The notes: generated from the letters alone by a model not told the origin. A stretch of 64,000 nucleotides of DNA from Sinohyriopsis cumingii (GCA_028554795.2 JAPYKE020000547.1:41214-105213); one strand, 5' to 3'. Counted from the first letter of the stretch, positions 1 through 13,660 are shown. Numbers and translations: made by a program.

Positions 1-1648
1 GCGAGTGGTCAAACATTTATTCTATCCGTGTATAATTATTTTTGTGCTATTATTTCCCGCATGGTTTGCATTTCTTTTCAGGTTTTATAACACATACATA
101 GAGCCATGTTGACGACAACCCTAGATTGGCGTAAATACCAATTTTTGGAAGGTCCGCCCACTCCCCCTCCCATAGCTGATTGTATACAACTGTTGAAATG
201 CCATTCATTTTGACAGGTTTAATATCTCAGAGACATATAGGAATAACATGGTGTGGAATAGACGTTTTATGTTTCCGCTAGTTTCAAATCACTTTACCAC
301 GACATAAAAGAGCGAAGATGCTTGTCTATATACCTCGAACTGGTTAATAAGAAAATTACGTTCGATAACAAATACATAAATAAATTTAAATCTTTTTATC
401 CAGTTACATTTACTACTTTATAAACACAATAATTAGAAATTCTGAGGAACGACATTTCATCGGTAGCAACGTGGTACAGTCTCTAGTGACTATCATGTAC
501 GACTAATGGTATCTGGATGCAGATGAATACATACGATGCATTGCTTTCATTATTCGTAGAATTGGTGCCACGGATCTTTGATAAAATTGCGAGTGACAGT
601 GTGAATACAACCGAACCACTTGCAGGTTGACTTGTCATTTATACATTTAGCACAAGTTTTCACTGACGGCTCTAACCTTCTGTTAGATCCAGAAGTTGCC
701 CTTATTACATACATTTAGTACAAGTTACATCTGACCGTTCTCACCCCATGTTAAACCCTGATTTTGGAAAGTTACCATGGTTAACTCACATCATAACTCT
801 ACACAATAGTATTATCCAGCACGGAATAGGAGATGTCAGAGGAATTCAAGCATGGGGTAGAAAATGACATAAGAATTCCTGCGTGGGATAGGATACGTCT
901 GAGGAACTCACACTACAAATTTCTAGTTGAAATCAACTACCTAATGTTTGCGGAAGCATAAGAAAATTTAATTAACATAATTGAAGCACAAGTGGACTAA
1001 AGTTTATGTTGTCAGCATAAGGAAACCTTAATTAAAATAACTGAAGCACAAGTGACATTTTGCGTAGATGCTTTTTGGTTGCAGTAAACATCAAGGATTC
1101 ATAGATTTCAGACTAGGATATTAAACCCGCTCTGACAGAATTTGATTTGTATCTCCAAAGTGTTAGTTTCTAACGCGTGTATATGACATCTATTGCACTA
1201 CAATTATTTTAAGAAAAGATTATATACTTCTAACACATTTAAATTATATTTGATAAAGTTAGAAGCATATCTTGTTCGACGCATTTTCTAAAGCGTTGTT
1301 TGTAAATATCAGACTAATTAAAATTAGTTTAACACTCTTTCCAACATGACCGGATGTTGATGGATAACAGTGACGTCAAAGGTAGTTGTTTGTTCGTTGA
1401 TCGATAAGAATATGATTAACTGGGACTTCATGTTGATAATACCCGAACACCAACTCAATGTTTGCTCTCACCTACATATCAAAAAATTACCATGTACTTG
1501 TTTTTGTCATGTGATGTAAAGAAGGTAAAGAATTACATCGAAATCCACTATTGCTTATAATGTTTGGTTTTAAATGAATCTATTGTCCATTGAATTTTAA
1601 TTATAAAAGTATAAATGTACCATATATAGGGTTTGAATATGGAACAGA
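1..1648. other. Non-coding host DNA
   Basis: AT-rich sequence with no convincing coding exon on either strand. It contains two short local duplications, one of about 40 bp at 954-1053 and a looser one around 620-750 (both contain ACATTTAG-ACAAGTT text). No RNA gene or mobile element was recognised. Confidence 0.6.
954..1053. repeat. 60-bp-period direct duplication
   Basis: A block beginning AGCATAAG and ending GAAGCACAAGTG occurs twice, at about 954-993 and 1014-1053, with a few substitutions. This is a simple local tandem duplication with no visible function. Confidence 0.7.
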
Positions 1649-2110
1649 TATTCCCAGTAGAGGTAATCATGCAATAGGTTGTGTTGTGATATTCCCAGTA
1701 GGGACAATCGTGCAGTAGGTTTTCTTGTAAAATTCCCAGTAGGGGCAGTCATGCAGTAGGCTGTGTTGTGATATTCCCAGTATGGGTAATTATGCAGTAG
1801 GTTGTGTTGTGATATTGCCAGTTGTTGTTGTTGTTGTAGTGTTTAACTAAAAAGATTTTTCAGCACACGATAGGCTATACATGGCTGCCAGCATTAATGG
1901 TGGAGGAAGAACCCTGGAAAACCCCAGAAAGAACCACCAACCCACGAGAAGCTACTGGCAAGCTTTCTCACATACCCACATTGGCTGAATCCGAGACTCG
2001 AACCCACGCAGACAGAGGTGAGATGGCAATGATCCATAACGGTGAGCGCTTTAGACCACTCGGCCACTCGGAGCCCCGATATTACCGGTAGGGGAAATCA
2101 TGCAGTAAGT
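1649..2110. repeat. About 41-bp minisatellite interrupted by a SINE
   Basis: Units starting GATATTCCCAGTAGGG and carrying ATCATGCAGTAGGTT recur with a period of about 41 bp from 1649 to 1822, four to five diverged copies. The last unit is split by a minus-strand SINE (1823-2077) and resumes at 2078 with GATATTACCGGTAGGGG. The SINE target-site duplication is therefore made of minisatellite sequence. Confidence 0.75.
1823..2077 (-). mobile_element. tRNA-derived SINE, family A, copy 1
   Basis: On the minus strand the 5' end reads as a tRNA-Leu/Ser-like head with an A-box (GGCCGAGTGGTCTAAAGCGC) and a B-box (GGTTCGAGTCTC). A conserved body (CTTCTCGTGGGTTGGTGG) follows, and the element ends in a (GTT/AAC)n tail. 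It is flanked by imperfect 12-bp target duplications at 1811-1822 and 2078-2089. At least six other copies of the family lie in this window. Confidence 0.85.
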
Positions 2111-2466
2111 TAAAAAAGCTCTTGTATGTATTCGGTACAAAAAATTTTTATGTTAGTGTGCGCCGTCAGGTTTGTTAATCAGTAAAACAAGAAACACAGG
2201 TTGTTAAATAGAAATCAGTTATAGGATACGTGAGGATCACGTGATCAGTAATTACATTCTATACACACAAATACGTTTAGATGCATCATTTACAGCAAAC
2301 ACCGTAATTGTGCAACATCGAAATAAATCAGTGATCATATTTTGTATGTACATATTCAATTAATGAAAGCTGGCATCAGCGTCACAATTTCTTGGCGTCT
2401 GGATTAGCAACATTAAGTATTTTTGAAATATCCGAAGTAGTCAGTGTTTACATTCTAAACACGCAT

Positions 2467-2509
2467 ATATGTTCCTCTAGGATTCAACTTTTTATGGAAA
2501 TCTTACATC

Positions 2510-2548
<39 letters not shown>

Positions 2549-2720
2549 TTTCCATTTAGGATACATTTCCGTCAAGGATTCAACTATTTAAGGAAAGCTT
2601 GCAGCCTTATACATACACACATTTCCGTCTAGGATTCAGCTATTTAAGGAAAGCTTACAGTCGTATACATACATACATTTTCCGTCTAGGATTCAACGTC
2701 AAGGAAAGCTTCAAGTCTAC
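2467..2720. repeat. About 66-bp tandem repeat with embedded (CA)n
   Basis: Four diverged units share the text TCCGTCTAGGATTCA followed by TTTAAGGAAAGCTTACAG and an ATACATACA spacer. The first unit has expanded its spacer into a (CA)n tract at about 2515-2548. Confidence 0.75.
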
Positions 2721-2952
2721 AGCATGAACAATTATACAGTGTCTTAGTGTTCGGGATGAAATGTAACTTTATATGAAATACAGTGAGAGAGTATCGATCT
2801 TTCAGAATTTGCGTCACTGTAGTAATCATTTTCGCCTTGTCTACATTCACCATGAACCTCATTTGCATTGTGTATGAGTTTAGTGTTAAAATGTTTCAGG
2901 TATATTTATAAAAATGAAAATGTTGGAAAATTAGGTTCCAATAAATAAATAA

Positions 2953-2956
<4 letters not shown>

Positions 2957-3035
<79 letters not shown>
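2957..3035. repeat. (TA)n microsatellite
   Basis: Uninterrupted TA dinucleotide run of about 78 bp, preceded by (AAAT)n. Confidence 0.95.
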
Positions 3036-3036
<1 letters not shown>

Positions 3037-3650
3037 CATGCATAATCTTCGCAAATATTGTTATTGTGTGTTATCTAAATGCAAATCGCCCTTAAATCAA
3101 TGTTTTTAACAATTTTGACATAATTTACAACATTGCGGCCTTGGTAACAATTAGATAAAGATCTTGTTTCAAGTGACAACACTCACAAAATGCAACACAT
3201 AAATTGGTTAGCAGTTGTCACATTGACAGCATCATATAATAATGGGAGACAAAAACAATAGAGGATGGAAAAAATTAAGTTCAGTAAAGAAAATTATATC
3301 CAGATTATTTCTGAGATTAAACATATGATGAAAGTGCAATTTTTGTAGGAAGAGAAATTGCAGAATAACGTTCATTTTCAGGAAATAAGTTGTTTGCATG
3401 AGTTATAAGACTGGAATATGTTGACATGCCTATTCATTCCACAGTCGTAGTAGGTTTTTCCGTTGTGCTGCTGATATCATGCGTTACATTCTTGTTCACT
3501 GAATGGGTGGGTGCGATAACAATGGTGATGAACATGTTCTATCCTTATCAGTATTCCCTTTGTAAATAAAGGTGTCAAAACTATTATCAACATATGACGA
3601 TTTTCCTAAACCGTGTCAAACTGCAGTGATAAAAGTTCAACCGCTTCTTT

Positions 3651-3885
3651 GTGGCTCATATTTCGATTCCGCAGACAGAAATATGATACCAGTCAGTCGG
3701 TGACTCATATTTCGATTCCGCAGAGAGAAATACAAGTCACTCTGTGACTCATGTGTCGATTCCGCAGACAGAAATGCAATTCACTATGTAACTCATATGT
3801 CGATTTCGCAGGCATAAATACAAGTCACTCTGTGATTCATATGTCGATTCCGTAGACAGAAATTAAAGTCACTTTGTGACTCATG
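3651..3885. repeat. 44-bp minisatellite, five units
   Basis: Units start GTGACTCATATGTCGATTCC, continue with GCAGACAGAAAT and end AAGTCACTCT. Starts are at about 3651, 3700, 3744, 3788, 3832 and 3876, so the period settles at 44 bp. Units are diverged and contiguous, without unique spacers, so this is not a CRISPR array. Confidence 0.85.
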
Positions 3886-4744
3886 CTACTAAAGTTAAAT
3901 TCCACAATATATGTAAAAATCACTCAGTTTGAATAATAATGTGACTCAGGCAGACAATTACTTTTAACCGATACCTTTGTAAAAAGTCTCATCCTAATCA
4001 GTCATTGGTTTTGTTTATGTTGACCTTGTGTAAAGGCAACAGATCAATTACTTCTGAAAGATGTAACTAAGAAGAATACTTACCGTTACGTTTGCCGCCC
4101 TAAATATTATGTTTCATACACTTTGCATCAAGTAGTGGGCTGTTGTTCAATTTCTAAAACACAGTAGCAAGTACCTATTATGTGAATTCTAGATGGATGA
4201 CAACGAATTGATTTATACAGACGATACGATCCAGATGCATACATATCAGTGCCAACTTTGCAACGGACAAAGCCCTCATACATGGTAATTGGCGAAGTGT
4301 AATTGTGAATAAATTGTGTCTAACGGACAGGTCATTTGTGTTGGGCTATGCTTTCATGCTGATTTCAAAATATTAGTTAGCAGTAGATTGTGCGCTCCAT
4401 TTACACAGACAGTACAAGATAGCGGAGTATTAATACCTTTAATATTGTCGTCATTGTCATAATTATCGCCATTATTATTATCACCACGCATCACTTCTAC
4501 CACTACCGTTAGTAAAGGTATAAATCGAAAACATTGATATGGCAAGTTAACAAATGCACCTTCACATTAATAGTGCTGATAGAATTGTATGATGATATGA
4601 TGAGAGATGATTGTATTGCAGTTGTAGCAACAGCAGCAGTTGTATAAGTTGTTGTGGTAGTGGTAGTGGTAGCAGGCTTAGGAGGAGAATGAGAAGGAAG
4701 AAGAAAGGGAGAGCGAGGATTTCAACCCATATTAGTTGTTTTTG

Positions 4745-4792
4745 TTAGAGAGAGAGAGAGAGACAGACAAACCGAGAGAGAGAGAGAGAAAA
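4745..4792. repeat. (GA)n microsatellite
   Basis: Two AG/GA runs separated by a short CAGACAAACC interruption. Confidence 0.9.
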
Positions 4793-5868
4793 TAGGGGCA
4801 ATTAGTCAGGTCATTGAAGTCAAAACATAATTTAAATACATGTGTGAAAACTTCGGTGCTTTGTATTGAAACTGGACCTTTATTCATTCTTGATTCATGC
4901 ACTTCCTTGAACAAACGACAAGAATGAGGTTTACATATCGCAACAGAAGTCATTCAATTCCTGAAAAATAGATAAGTAATTTTTGGCAAAAACATATATC
5001 ACCCAGGTACGGTAAATTATTCTTGACAAATCTGGCTTGACCTCGATGTATGATAACCTATCCATAACCTAGCTTGTCGCTATATGCTAAATAAATTCTC
5101 TTCGGTATTCGACTGGTTTGTTTATAGTAACAGGATTTTGTCCAGCGAGCGAAGAAGATATACGTTGTTTTAATTCAAGAAGATTAGATTTTAAAGGATT
5201 TATTTAAAATTGTGTAAGTATCAGTCTTCTTTATATGATTATAAAATTGCACGAATACACGTTCATTGTACATGTGTTCACAACTGGAGTGGGTGGGGAA
5301 CTAGTACGTAGCAAGTATCAGTCTTCACATGCACATTCATATCAGCTGTTTCCACAATTACGGGAATTTGTATCTAGTCTGTGTATTATGTTATTGGAAT
5401 GGCATAACTGTCGAAGGTATTTATTGCTCAGTAATTGCACAGATGCATAGGAAGGTTGAGCTCAGACTTGATACAGACTTATAGAATTGTCGACTTTAGA
5501 CTGGGCAACCATTGATAACATAGTTTAGTTCAGACTTCACGCAGATGCATACACACGCATAATTATTTTCGTGGGCAAACATGTAGTGTCAAGCTGATCT
5601 CTTTACAATAATTGCTAAATTAAAAAGTAGTTATGTACATGGACTTTGGCTGGAAGTTTTTTTATTCTTCTATCTTTTGCAGCCCACGCCTAAAATCTAA
5701 ACTGTGCTAGTTTCACGGTTCACTTCAGCTAGCGTCAATACGTGTCAGTCTACAGTCAATTAAAAAGGCATGATGGCTACAGCAATGACACATGAATCTA
5801 GATGCAGTCTGGTCGAGGATGGTACTCTGGAACTAGAAACGGAAGGTACGTGATAGATAAATTGAACG

Positions 5869-5997
<129 letters not shown>

Positions 5998-7112
5998 AAA
6001 TTATACGTAACGTGTACCGACTATGTGATAAGTAGTATTCTTATAAGCTCATCTTCGTCTCCGTTAACATTACATGGTCAGAATCGTGCAGTACTTTACG
6101 ATATAGAATATATTCATATTGCACTCATGTGCACTACACGTGTGCCCAATAGTAGTATAGTATGTTAGGGACTACCTTGTAAACAGATCATGAACACTCA
6201 TGTAGTAAGCACTTTAGTTTTTGGTTGATTAAATATTTTTTCTGAATAAGCTAAAGCAGCTGTCTCTTGGACTGCCATACATCAGCTGCTTTGCAATATT
6301 CCGCGTTATATTTTTGATACAATGTGTCTGATGTAGGCTAGCGATAGACGTTATACAGGTCAAAATATTACTGGAGTCCCGTATAAAGCACACAAGTAAC
6401 AATGCAAAAAATGTGTCTTTTGTAGCGGGTAATAAGAATGGCAAAACATTTACTTAGTTCTGCAAATCCGAATTACATGAGCTATATCATGGGTCCTAAA
6501 ACTTGATTACAATCTGCAAAATTGTAATTCTGACTACATTTCAACTGCAATACAATTTTTCTTACTGCAATCAAAATGAAACAAAACATGATAATCCATA
6601 GTGTCTTTTGATAATTACAATTGAAAAAATTCATATTTATTCCTGATCATGATTCCAAGCATTCAATGACAGAACGGAAACACACTTGCAGATGAGTCAA
6701 GATTCGTACCTCCCTGCTCAAAACGACAATTTGTTTTTAAAACTGAGGTCGAGCGCGCGACTAAATTCAGAGGTCGCTGGGTGGTGCTATGTACGCATTA
6801 ATATTGTTATTTTGTATTGAAGAATCTACTGTTGTGTATTTTCCTTTTGGAATTCAGCATAAATTAAATTACTTTGTTTCTTGTAGAAAATGTTTCAAAT
6901 TAAGCTTTAGGTAGAATAAGAAAATAAGTATATGATAAAAAATGTTACTGCATATGTATGGGAAAGTATGAACTCTTTTTCTCGGACCAATACTGGCGCT
7001 CCCAAGGTCATGCAATATTAATCAGAAAATCAATCGTTCTTTTTTTCTCATGCAAATGCAGTAACCTATAAATACCTCTATGATATCATAAATTAATTTA
7101 GGACAATATATA

Positions 7113-7346
7113 GGGGCCCCGAGTGGTCGAGTGGTCTAAAGCGCTATCCGTTACGGATCACTGCCATCTCACCTCTGTCTGCGTGGCTTCGAGACTCGGA
7201 TTCGGCCAATGTGGGTATGTGAGTAGCTTCTCGTGGGTCGGTGGTTCTTTCTGGGGTTTTCCCAGGTTCTTCCTCCACCATTAATACTGGCCGCCATGTA
7301 TAGCCTATCGTGTGCCTTTAAATGGCGTTGAACCCAACAACAACGT
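7113..7346 (+). mobile_element. tRNA-derived SINE, family A, copy 2
   Basis: The plus-strand copy starts GGGGCCCCGAGTGGTCGAG. It has the pol III A-box-like GAGTGGTCTAAAGCGC region, a B-box-like TTCGAGACTC and the TTCTCGTGGGTCGGTGGTTC body, and ends in CAACAACAAC. A 9-bp target-site duplication CAATATATA flanks it at 7104-7112 and 7347-7355. Confidence 0.88.
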
Positions 7347-8154
7347 CAATATATATTATTATTAATAATATATATTCAAATTTGTGGTGTCAAAATTGTT
7401 TTCAGTGTGCGACATCACAAATTCAAATGCATGATATACATTCGGTTTATAATGTCGTAAAATAATACATCATAAATTCGATTAAATGGTATAATCAAAC
7501 AAAAAAGGAAAATTAAACCAAATGACCGTACCAGCTAAAATGGACAAATTAAATTTTAACTGACCAGTCTATATAACAAAAATACAAAAATAATGAGCAT
7601 GATATTATTTTAATCATCAGGTGAAAAATTAGAAACATGAAAATCTTTTTTTATTTATTTATTTATACTTAACATATATCATTCTTTCGTGGCCTCAAGT
7701 ATTGACACGGATGCAAAAGTAACTAAATACAAGTCTCATATATATGATATCGGTGGTAAATTAAAATATAATGTAAAGAAGTTGTAACTAGCACAAGGAA
7801 ATAACTAGATGAACGAAATTCCTATATATATATATATATTTATGTCACTGAGCGGTGAGAAAATAACCCTCCGCACTCACCCACCACTCCAAAAATAAGG
7901 AAATACGTGTATATGTAAAATATGACAAATTCTAATGTTTTGTTTAAAAAAATAAAACAAAAATAAGGAAAGAAAGAAAATTTACATTTGCATTCTGTTG
8001 AAAATGTTTTTAAAAGATGAGTAGGAGAGGGAAAAATTACTCATCAGCAAATGCGTAAGTTATGAAAACTTCTTGTATGGAGTATCCAATTGTTGTCCTC
8101 TACGATCCATTACGTTATGTAGCCACATACATAATGCCATCATTCCCCCATTTC
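7347..8154. other. Non-coding host DNA
   Basis: AT-rich spacer between two SINEs. No coding, RNA or mobile-element signature was recognised apart from short AT runs such as the TA tract near 7825. Confidence 0.5.
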
Positions 8155-8476
8155 ATACACCACTCCGGTGGCCTAATCGTTAGGGCGTCCGCTTCGGGCT
8201 GGAGGTCGTTGATTCGATCCCGGGCCGAGTCATGCCAAAGACTTACATAAATGATACTAACAGCTACTTCGCATGGCACTCAGCATTAAGAGGCTAGTGT
8301 TAGGACTGGTCGGCCTGGTTTCAGGATAATGTGACTGGATGGGACAGCATCCTACATGTCTGCGGCATGATGCCCCAGTGCTAGACATCACTATAAGCTG
8401 CCACAATGCAGACATCGTAGCGATATGACTGAAATATTGTTAAAGCTACGTTAAAAATTCAAACACACACACACAA
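8155..8476 (+). mobile_element. tRNA-derived SINE, family B
   Basis: The head is tRNA-like, with an A-box-like TGGCCTAATCGTTAGGGCG and a B-box GATTCGATCCC. A body of about 230 bp follows, containing CATGACTGAAATATTGTTAAA-type text (here ATATGACTGAAATATTGTTAA), and the tail is (CA)n. The long 3' body and the (CA)n tail rule out an ordinary tRNA gene. The family resembles SINEs I recall from gastropods and bivalves. Confidence 0.75.
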
Positions 8477-9904
8477 TTTCAATTACTCAATGTCATGACT
8501 GTTCATTTACAATTACACCATACTGGTGATTTTCAATTTTAATTACAATTTCATATAAAGTCTAATCGTAATTAATTACTCAGTTGCACCATTTATGATG
8601 TAATTGAATGCAAGTCTGAATCGCACAGTAGACTAAGTAAATTCATGTATCTTATCTAAAACGTATCTGTATTGTTTATTCTATATTAATCCGTATACTA
8701 TTAGCCTGACACCTGACAGGTAAAATAAGTATACATTCTTTTTTAATTTGAACAATTTGTTTGGAATTAAAAAAGCCAAATATCTTTGCTTCTGTAACTG
8801 ACTTATAATTGAGCAATTCCACAAATATAGACCTTCAATTACAATTATAATTATACCATATCGGTGATGCTCAATAAGAATTACAAAATAGTGTAATTTT
8901 AAGTAATTACTCAATTACATTGTAATTGAACCCAGGTCTACTGTACAAATTGTAATGTCATGACAACCTATTCAGGTCATAGTATACATTCTGGTTGTAT
9001 CCCATAATAGACTGTTGATTAACAAACACAGTATTTGTTTAATATAAAATATTTCTACCTGCTCAGTATATCTAAATATCTGATCTGGACTGGCTTGGCT
9101 AAATATTTTATGTTTTTCTGTTTTTGTTGATATCTCACTTAAAATTAAATGCAAATTGTAATTTTGAACAAAACTGCTATGAATAGAAATATTAGAAAGT
9201 CAAAACGTATACAGACCTATAAAATAACCACAAAAAATAAATAATAAATACCATATACGGTAAAACTTCTATATTGATGGATGAATAGTTTGTATTTTAT
9301 AATTAGGTAATAAAAGATATAGTAAGATTAGTTCTATAATATTCCAAATAGCCTTCTAGAGTGTTAACTGCTAACCTGAAAAAATAATAATAAGACTGCT
9401 GTACTACTTAGTGACATTATACGTTTATATTATGGAGATAAAATACATTAGCAACAAAATGCATATGCACGATTCCTCATTGTTGAACTATCCAAATTAG
9501 CAAAAGGTTATCTCCCTTTGATAGGCATAATAAGTATTCATAACAAGCATGTTATATGTTTACTAGAAGGAAAGGATGTTGATGATAAATTATAGTATGT
9601 TCAATGAACTTCTGTGATTGGACTGGGGGCCATTGGTGGAAACATTATATCCAAGAAGACGAAACAGAAAAGACCTATGCAAATAGCATGTCCTATATTT
9701 GATTATGGTTGGCAATGGTATTCTGTTTATAACATTTTATCTGGAACTGTAAGTTAATTTTAAAACAGTATGGTCTGGAGATTCGGGAGGGTGAGATTCT
9801 TGAAGTTTTTAAATATTTTTTGCCAAACTATCTAGAAATGTTGTCCCATGGAGAAAATAAAACAAGAGATACAAACGCTTACATTTTCTTCAGGGAGATG
9901 GGGG
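8477..9904. other. Non-coding host DNA
   Basis: AT-rich sequence with repeated TAATTACAATTACTCAATTAC-like text at about 8480-8590 and 8835-8930, suggesting a diverged dispersed or inverted repeat. No gene is supported. Confidence 0.5.
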
Positions 9905-10137
9905 TTTACCGATAGTTTTCATTATACGATAGACTGTACATGTTGGCCATTATAACTGGTAGAGCAAGAACAAGGGAAAACTGCGATAAGAACCACCAAC
10001 CCACAGGAAGCTAATGGCATGCTGTCTCAAATACCCACAATGGTTGAACCCGAGATTGAAACCCACATGGACAGATAGGACATAGCAATGATTCAAAATG
10101 AAGTACATTCTTGACCACTCAGCCACCTGGGGGCCAT
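9905..10137 (-). mobile_element. tRNA-derived SINE, family A, copy 3 (decayed)
   Basis: A diverged minus-strand copy. It keeps CATTATACGATAGACTGTACATG near its 3' end, the AAGAACCACCAACCCAC body and a GACCACTCAGCCACCTGGGGGCC tRNA-like head. Many substitutions mark it as older than copies 1, 2 and 4. Confidence 0.75.
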
Positions 10138-11628
10138 CGCTTGGTACAACAGCTTAGGTTAGAATACTTGCTTCACAAAAAGGATGTTTTGAAATTAGGA
10201 TACAAAATGGTTATGATGCTGTAAACCTACATGTTGTGCTGTTCACCTTCAAACGCTGAAGGCAATTCATAATACTGTTAATACAATAAATAATGAGAAA
10301 CATTTTTCACAGATGAACAGTCAGATATAATGAGCTTCAGTTAATTTATATTTTCTGATTACAACACATATAATGGATACAAAGTATAAAATGTAAGAAT
10401 GGAGTTATTAATATAATTTAGGGTGTTACAGACACATACTTTGCTATCACACATTATCATTCTGTGTATGAAATTCGACAAAATACAAGAAATAGACTTT
10501 CTTCAATAAATATTCATATAACTGTGTTGAATCCACATTTGAAAACCAAAAGATATTTTAAAAAAATAATGGATGAGTGGGACTTGCATTACCTAATGAT
10601 GATACTGCCTGCTTGCACAAACCAAGTAAGTGTTCATAGCATGCATGCACATTATGACAAATAAAAGCAGTTTTACTGAGTATTGTTAGGCGTGACTGGA
10701 TTGAATACGAAACATGATGATCTCAAAGTTCCCATTGGTCATATGGAGAATTTTTTAAATATGATGTCATGTCCACTCACAAACATTAAGTAAAGGCCAA
10801 TGGAATAGGTGTGAAGAAAGCCGATGCTTTGGCTTTCTTAACAAGTAATTGGTCATGCATATGTTGAACACATGTAACTTGAAGACATTGTAGAATGTGA
10901 ATTTAATTCACAGGACAGTTCAAGTGGATGTCGGTAATCGGTGATAATGTGCTGCCCATTCGCAGGTCGTGATTGAAACTTATAAATAAGCGCCTTAAAA
11001 TTCAGTAAATATGAAAATACTTGAATTGATTTAATTCGGACAACACTGAATAGCTTCTCTGGAATAAAAAACACAACGAATTCACAGTATACTATAGGCA
11101 AGGGCTGTATAAGGTACCATTTAGCCACGTTTTGAGCTCCTTTATTTATCAGAACTATAGCTCTTGTTTTTAAGATATTGCCATCTTTGCATTCAGCCTA
11201 GTCACTAAATTGCCAGAAACATTTAGAACAGGCAAATACGTCCAAAGCAATTGCTCTAAGAAACTAATCCTGTCTACCCAGTAAGGAAATTTGAAATAGA
11301 CGATAAATGAAGCCTCGTTCACATAAACTGCTGATCACTTTATACTCAATGTGCAACTAGAGCAGTCTATGCATAAAACAATGCGGAGGTTTTATAATCA
11401 TAATTTAAAGGGAAATAATGGGCAAGCTAAATTTATTTATGTTGAAACTCTATCAACAAACCTGTACTTGGAACGTACCAATTACAACCATATTGTTATG
11501 GTACTCTTCCTTACATATTCAAGTTACAGAAGAGTGGAAATATACTAAAAAGCAGTCTGCGCCATTTTTAAAAACAAATAGTGTAGGTAGGTACATATAC
11601 TGTTCTCCTATCGTACTTTATACATAAA
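10138..11628. other. Non-coding host DNA
   Basis: AT-rich sequence. Short open frames at 10464-10664 and 10853-11128 have no recognisable protein features or splice context. Nothing else was identified. Confidence 0.5.
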
Positions 11629-13660
11629 ATGGTCGGTAGCTAAATACAGAATGGGAACCAGACTAAGGCGTAAACTAGTCGGGTTATTGGTTATTTATCT
11701 AATTCAATTGATGGGCCGGAGGTTCCAGTGAACCTGGTATAGTATTAATGTGCCTAGAGCGGGAGCTGTCTGGAATTTTTAGCAGAATTTTGCAGCAGAC
11801 GACAGACAGGAATGGAGAATGCGGAAGTTTACATGCAAACATGACTTTTGTTGAAGTAGTCAGGGTAATACATACTTGTAATGTTGATCACCATTTGCAA
11901 AAATTGCAGGAAGAGAGTCTATCTCTTTGAAATGTATCTCTTTAAATATTCTTTTTGATACTTTGGGTACTGATAGGGCTTCTTGTTTCCGTCAGTAAAA
12001 ACGAAAACTATGGGCAACACCCACTCTCATTTTACGAGTTTTTAGAAATTGAGCGGGTATTTTTAATTGTTACTTTTTACTGATATAAACGAATGCCTAT
12101 ACTGAGCGATGATTGTTTCTCTCTTGCTTTGTATAGCCACTGTTTTAATTCGTCTCAGAATATGAACGTTAAATGCTTCGTATTTCACTGGAAAGGCTTA
12201 TCACTTTTTTCTCTCTCTCTTTACGTAGAATTAATTCTTCATTCGCCAGGCGTTCTATCCTCTATGTAAGTGTTCACTGGTTTTTAAAATAGAAATTAAA
12301 TTTACTGTCATTCTTTGTGCATTATTTGATAATTTTACGCATACTATTCCGTTTGTTTTTATCACTTACCGATTTTAAAAACGAAATGTATCAAGGCTAT
12401 GCAAAATATAAAAAATGTTGTCATTTCATTCATCAATTTTAGTCATTTATTTCATCATTTCGTTCATCTATTTTAGTCATTTCATTCGTCAATTTTAGTC
12501 ATTTCGTTAATGAATTTTAGTCATTTCGTTCATCAATTTTAGTCATTTCGTTCATCTATTTTAGTCATTTCTTTCATCAATTTCAGTCCTTTCATTCGTC
12601 AATTTTTATATCCTTGATGACGTATGTTTTCAAAAATCCATATTGGGCTACACACAAATACTATGACAACAATCAACATCTTGAATTATGTTGATGTTAA
12701 ACATCTGGGTGGTAACTAAATACGGTCTGGGAACCAGGCTAACCCGACAACTATTCGGATTATTGGTTATTTATCAAATACACTAGATAGGCCGGAAGTT
12801 CAAATGAACCTGGTAGTGTATTAATGCGCATAGAGCGCGAGCTATCTGGAATTTGTAGCAGTATTTTGTAACAGACAACAGACAGGAATGGACAATGCAG
12901 AAGTTACATACAACAGGAGTTTTCTTTGAAGTAGTCAGGGTAATATATATTTGTAATAATCATCATTGGCAAATATTACAGGAACACGTAGTCTATCTCT
13001 TTAACTTTATTTTTTAAATATTGTTTTAAGTGCTGTGGGTACTGATAGGGTATCTTGTTTCCATCACTAAAAAATAAAAATATGGCCAACACCCACTCCC
13101 ATTGTACTAGTTTATAGAATGTGAATGGGTGTTTTCAATAACTGTTATCTTTTTGCTGACATAAACAATTATCTGTACTGATTGTTTATCTCTAGTTAGC
13201 ATCGCCACTCTAATGTGGATTTTATTTCGTCTAAAAATATGGACGTTAAACGCTTTATATTTCAAAGGAAAAGCATACAATTCTTTTTGTCTTTCTACGT
13301 AGAATTAATTGTTCAATCGCAGGCATTCTATTTATATCCTCCATGTAATTTTCATTGGTTTTTAAAATAGAAAATATAATTTAAATGTATTCTCATTCTT
13401 TGTGCACGATTTGATCATTTTACGTATACTCTTAAGTTTGTTTGTACTCCTTACCGATTTTAAAAGCAAAAAGCATTAAGAATATACAAAATAAAAAGCG
13501 CAGTCATTTCGTTCATCAATTTTAGTCATTTCTTTCATCAAATTTACATCCTTGATGACGTTTATTTTCATTAATCCGTATGGGGCTACACACAAACGTG
13601 AAATTATGTGAATACTATAACAGCAATCAACTGCTTGAATTATATGTATGTTACACATTT
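11629..13660. repeat. About 1.07-kb tandem segmental duplication
   Basis: Copy 1 (about 11629-12706) and copy 2 (about 12707-13660) align in order and orientation. Shared blocks include GGTTATTTATCTAATTCAAT/GGTTATTTATCAAATACACT, CTATCTGGAATTTGTAGCAG and CCTTGATGACGT. Copy 1 is longer because it carries an expanded 24-bp satellite. Divergence of roughly 15-20% by eye implies an old event. No coding potential is shared. Confidence 0.8.
12418..12605. repeat. About 24-bp satellite, seven units
   Basis: Units of TCATTTCGTTCATCAATTTTAG repeat with small variants. The homologous position of the second 1-kb copy (13502-13545) has only about two units, so the array expanded or shrank after the duplication. 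Confidence 0.85.

Noticed and set aside
1897-2091. 64-aa frame at 1897 and similar frames at 14411 and 39726
   Set aside because: All lie within copies of the family A SINE; chance open frames in its tRNA-derived body.
3651-3885. Possible CRISPR-like array
   Set aside because: Units are contiguous, diverged and without unique spacers, in an animal genome; an ordinary minisatellite.
8155-8230. Candidate tRNA gene
   Set aside because: A/B boxes are present, but the head is followed by a conserved SINE body and (CA)n tail, and a proper cloverleaf was not evident.
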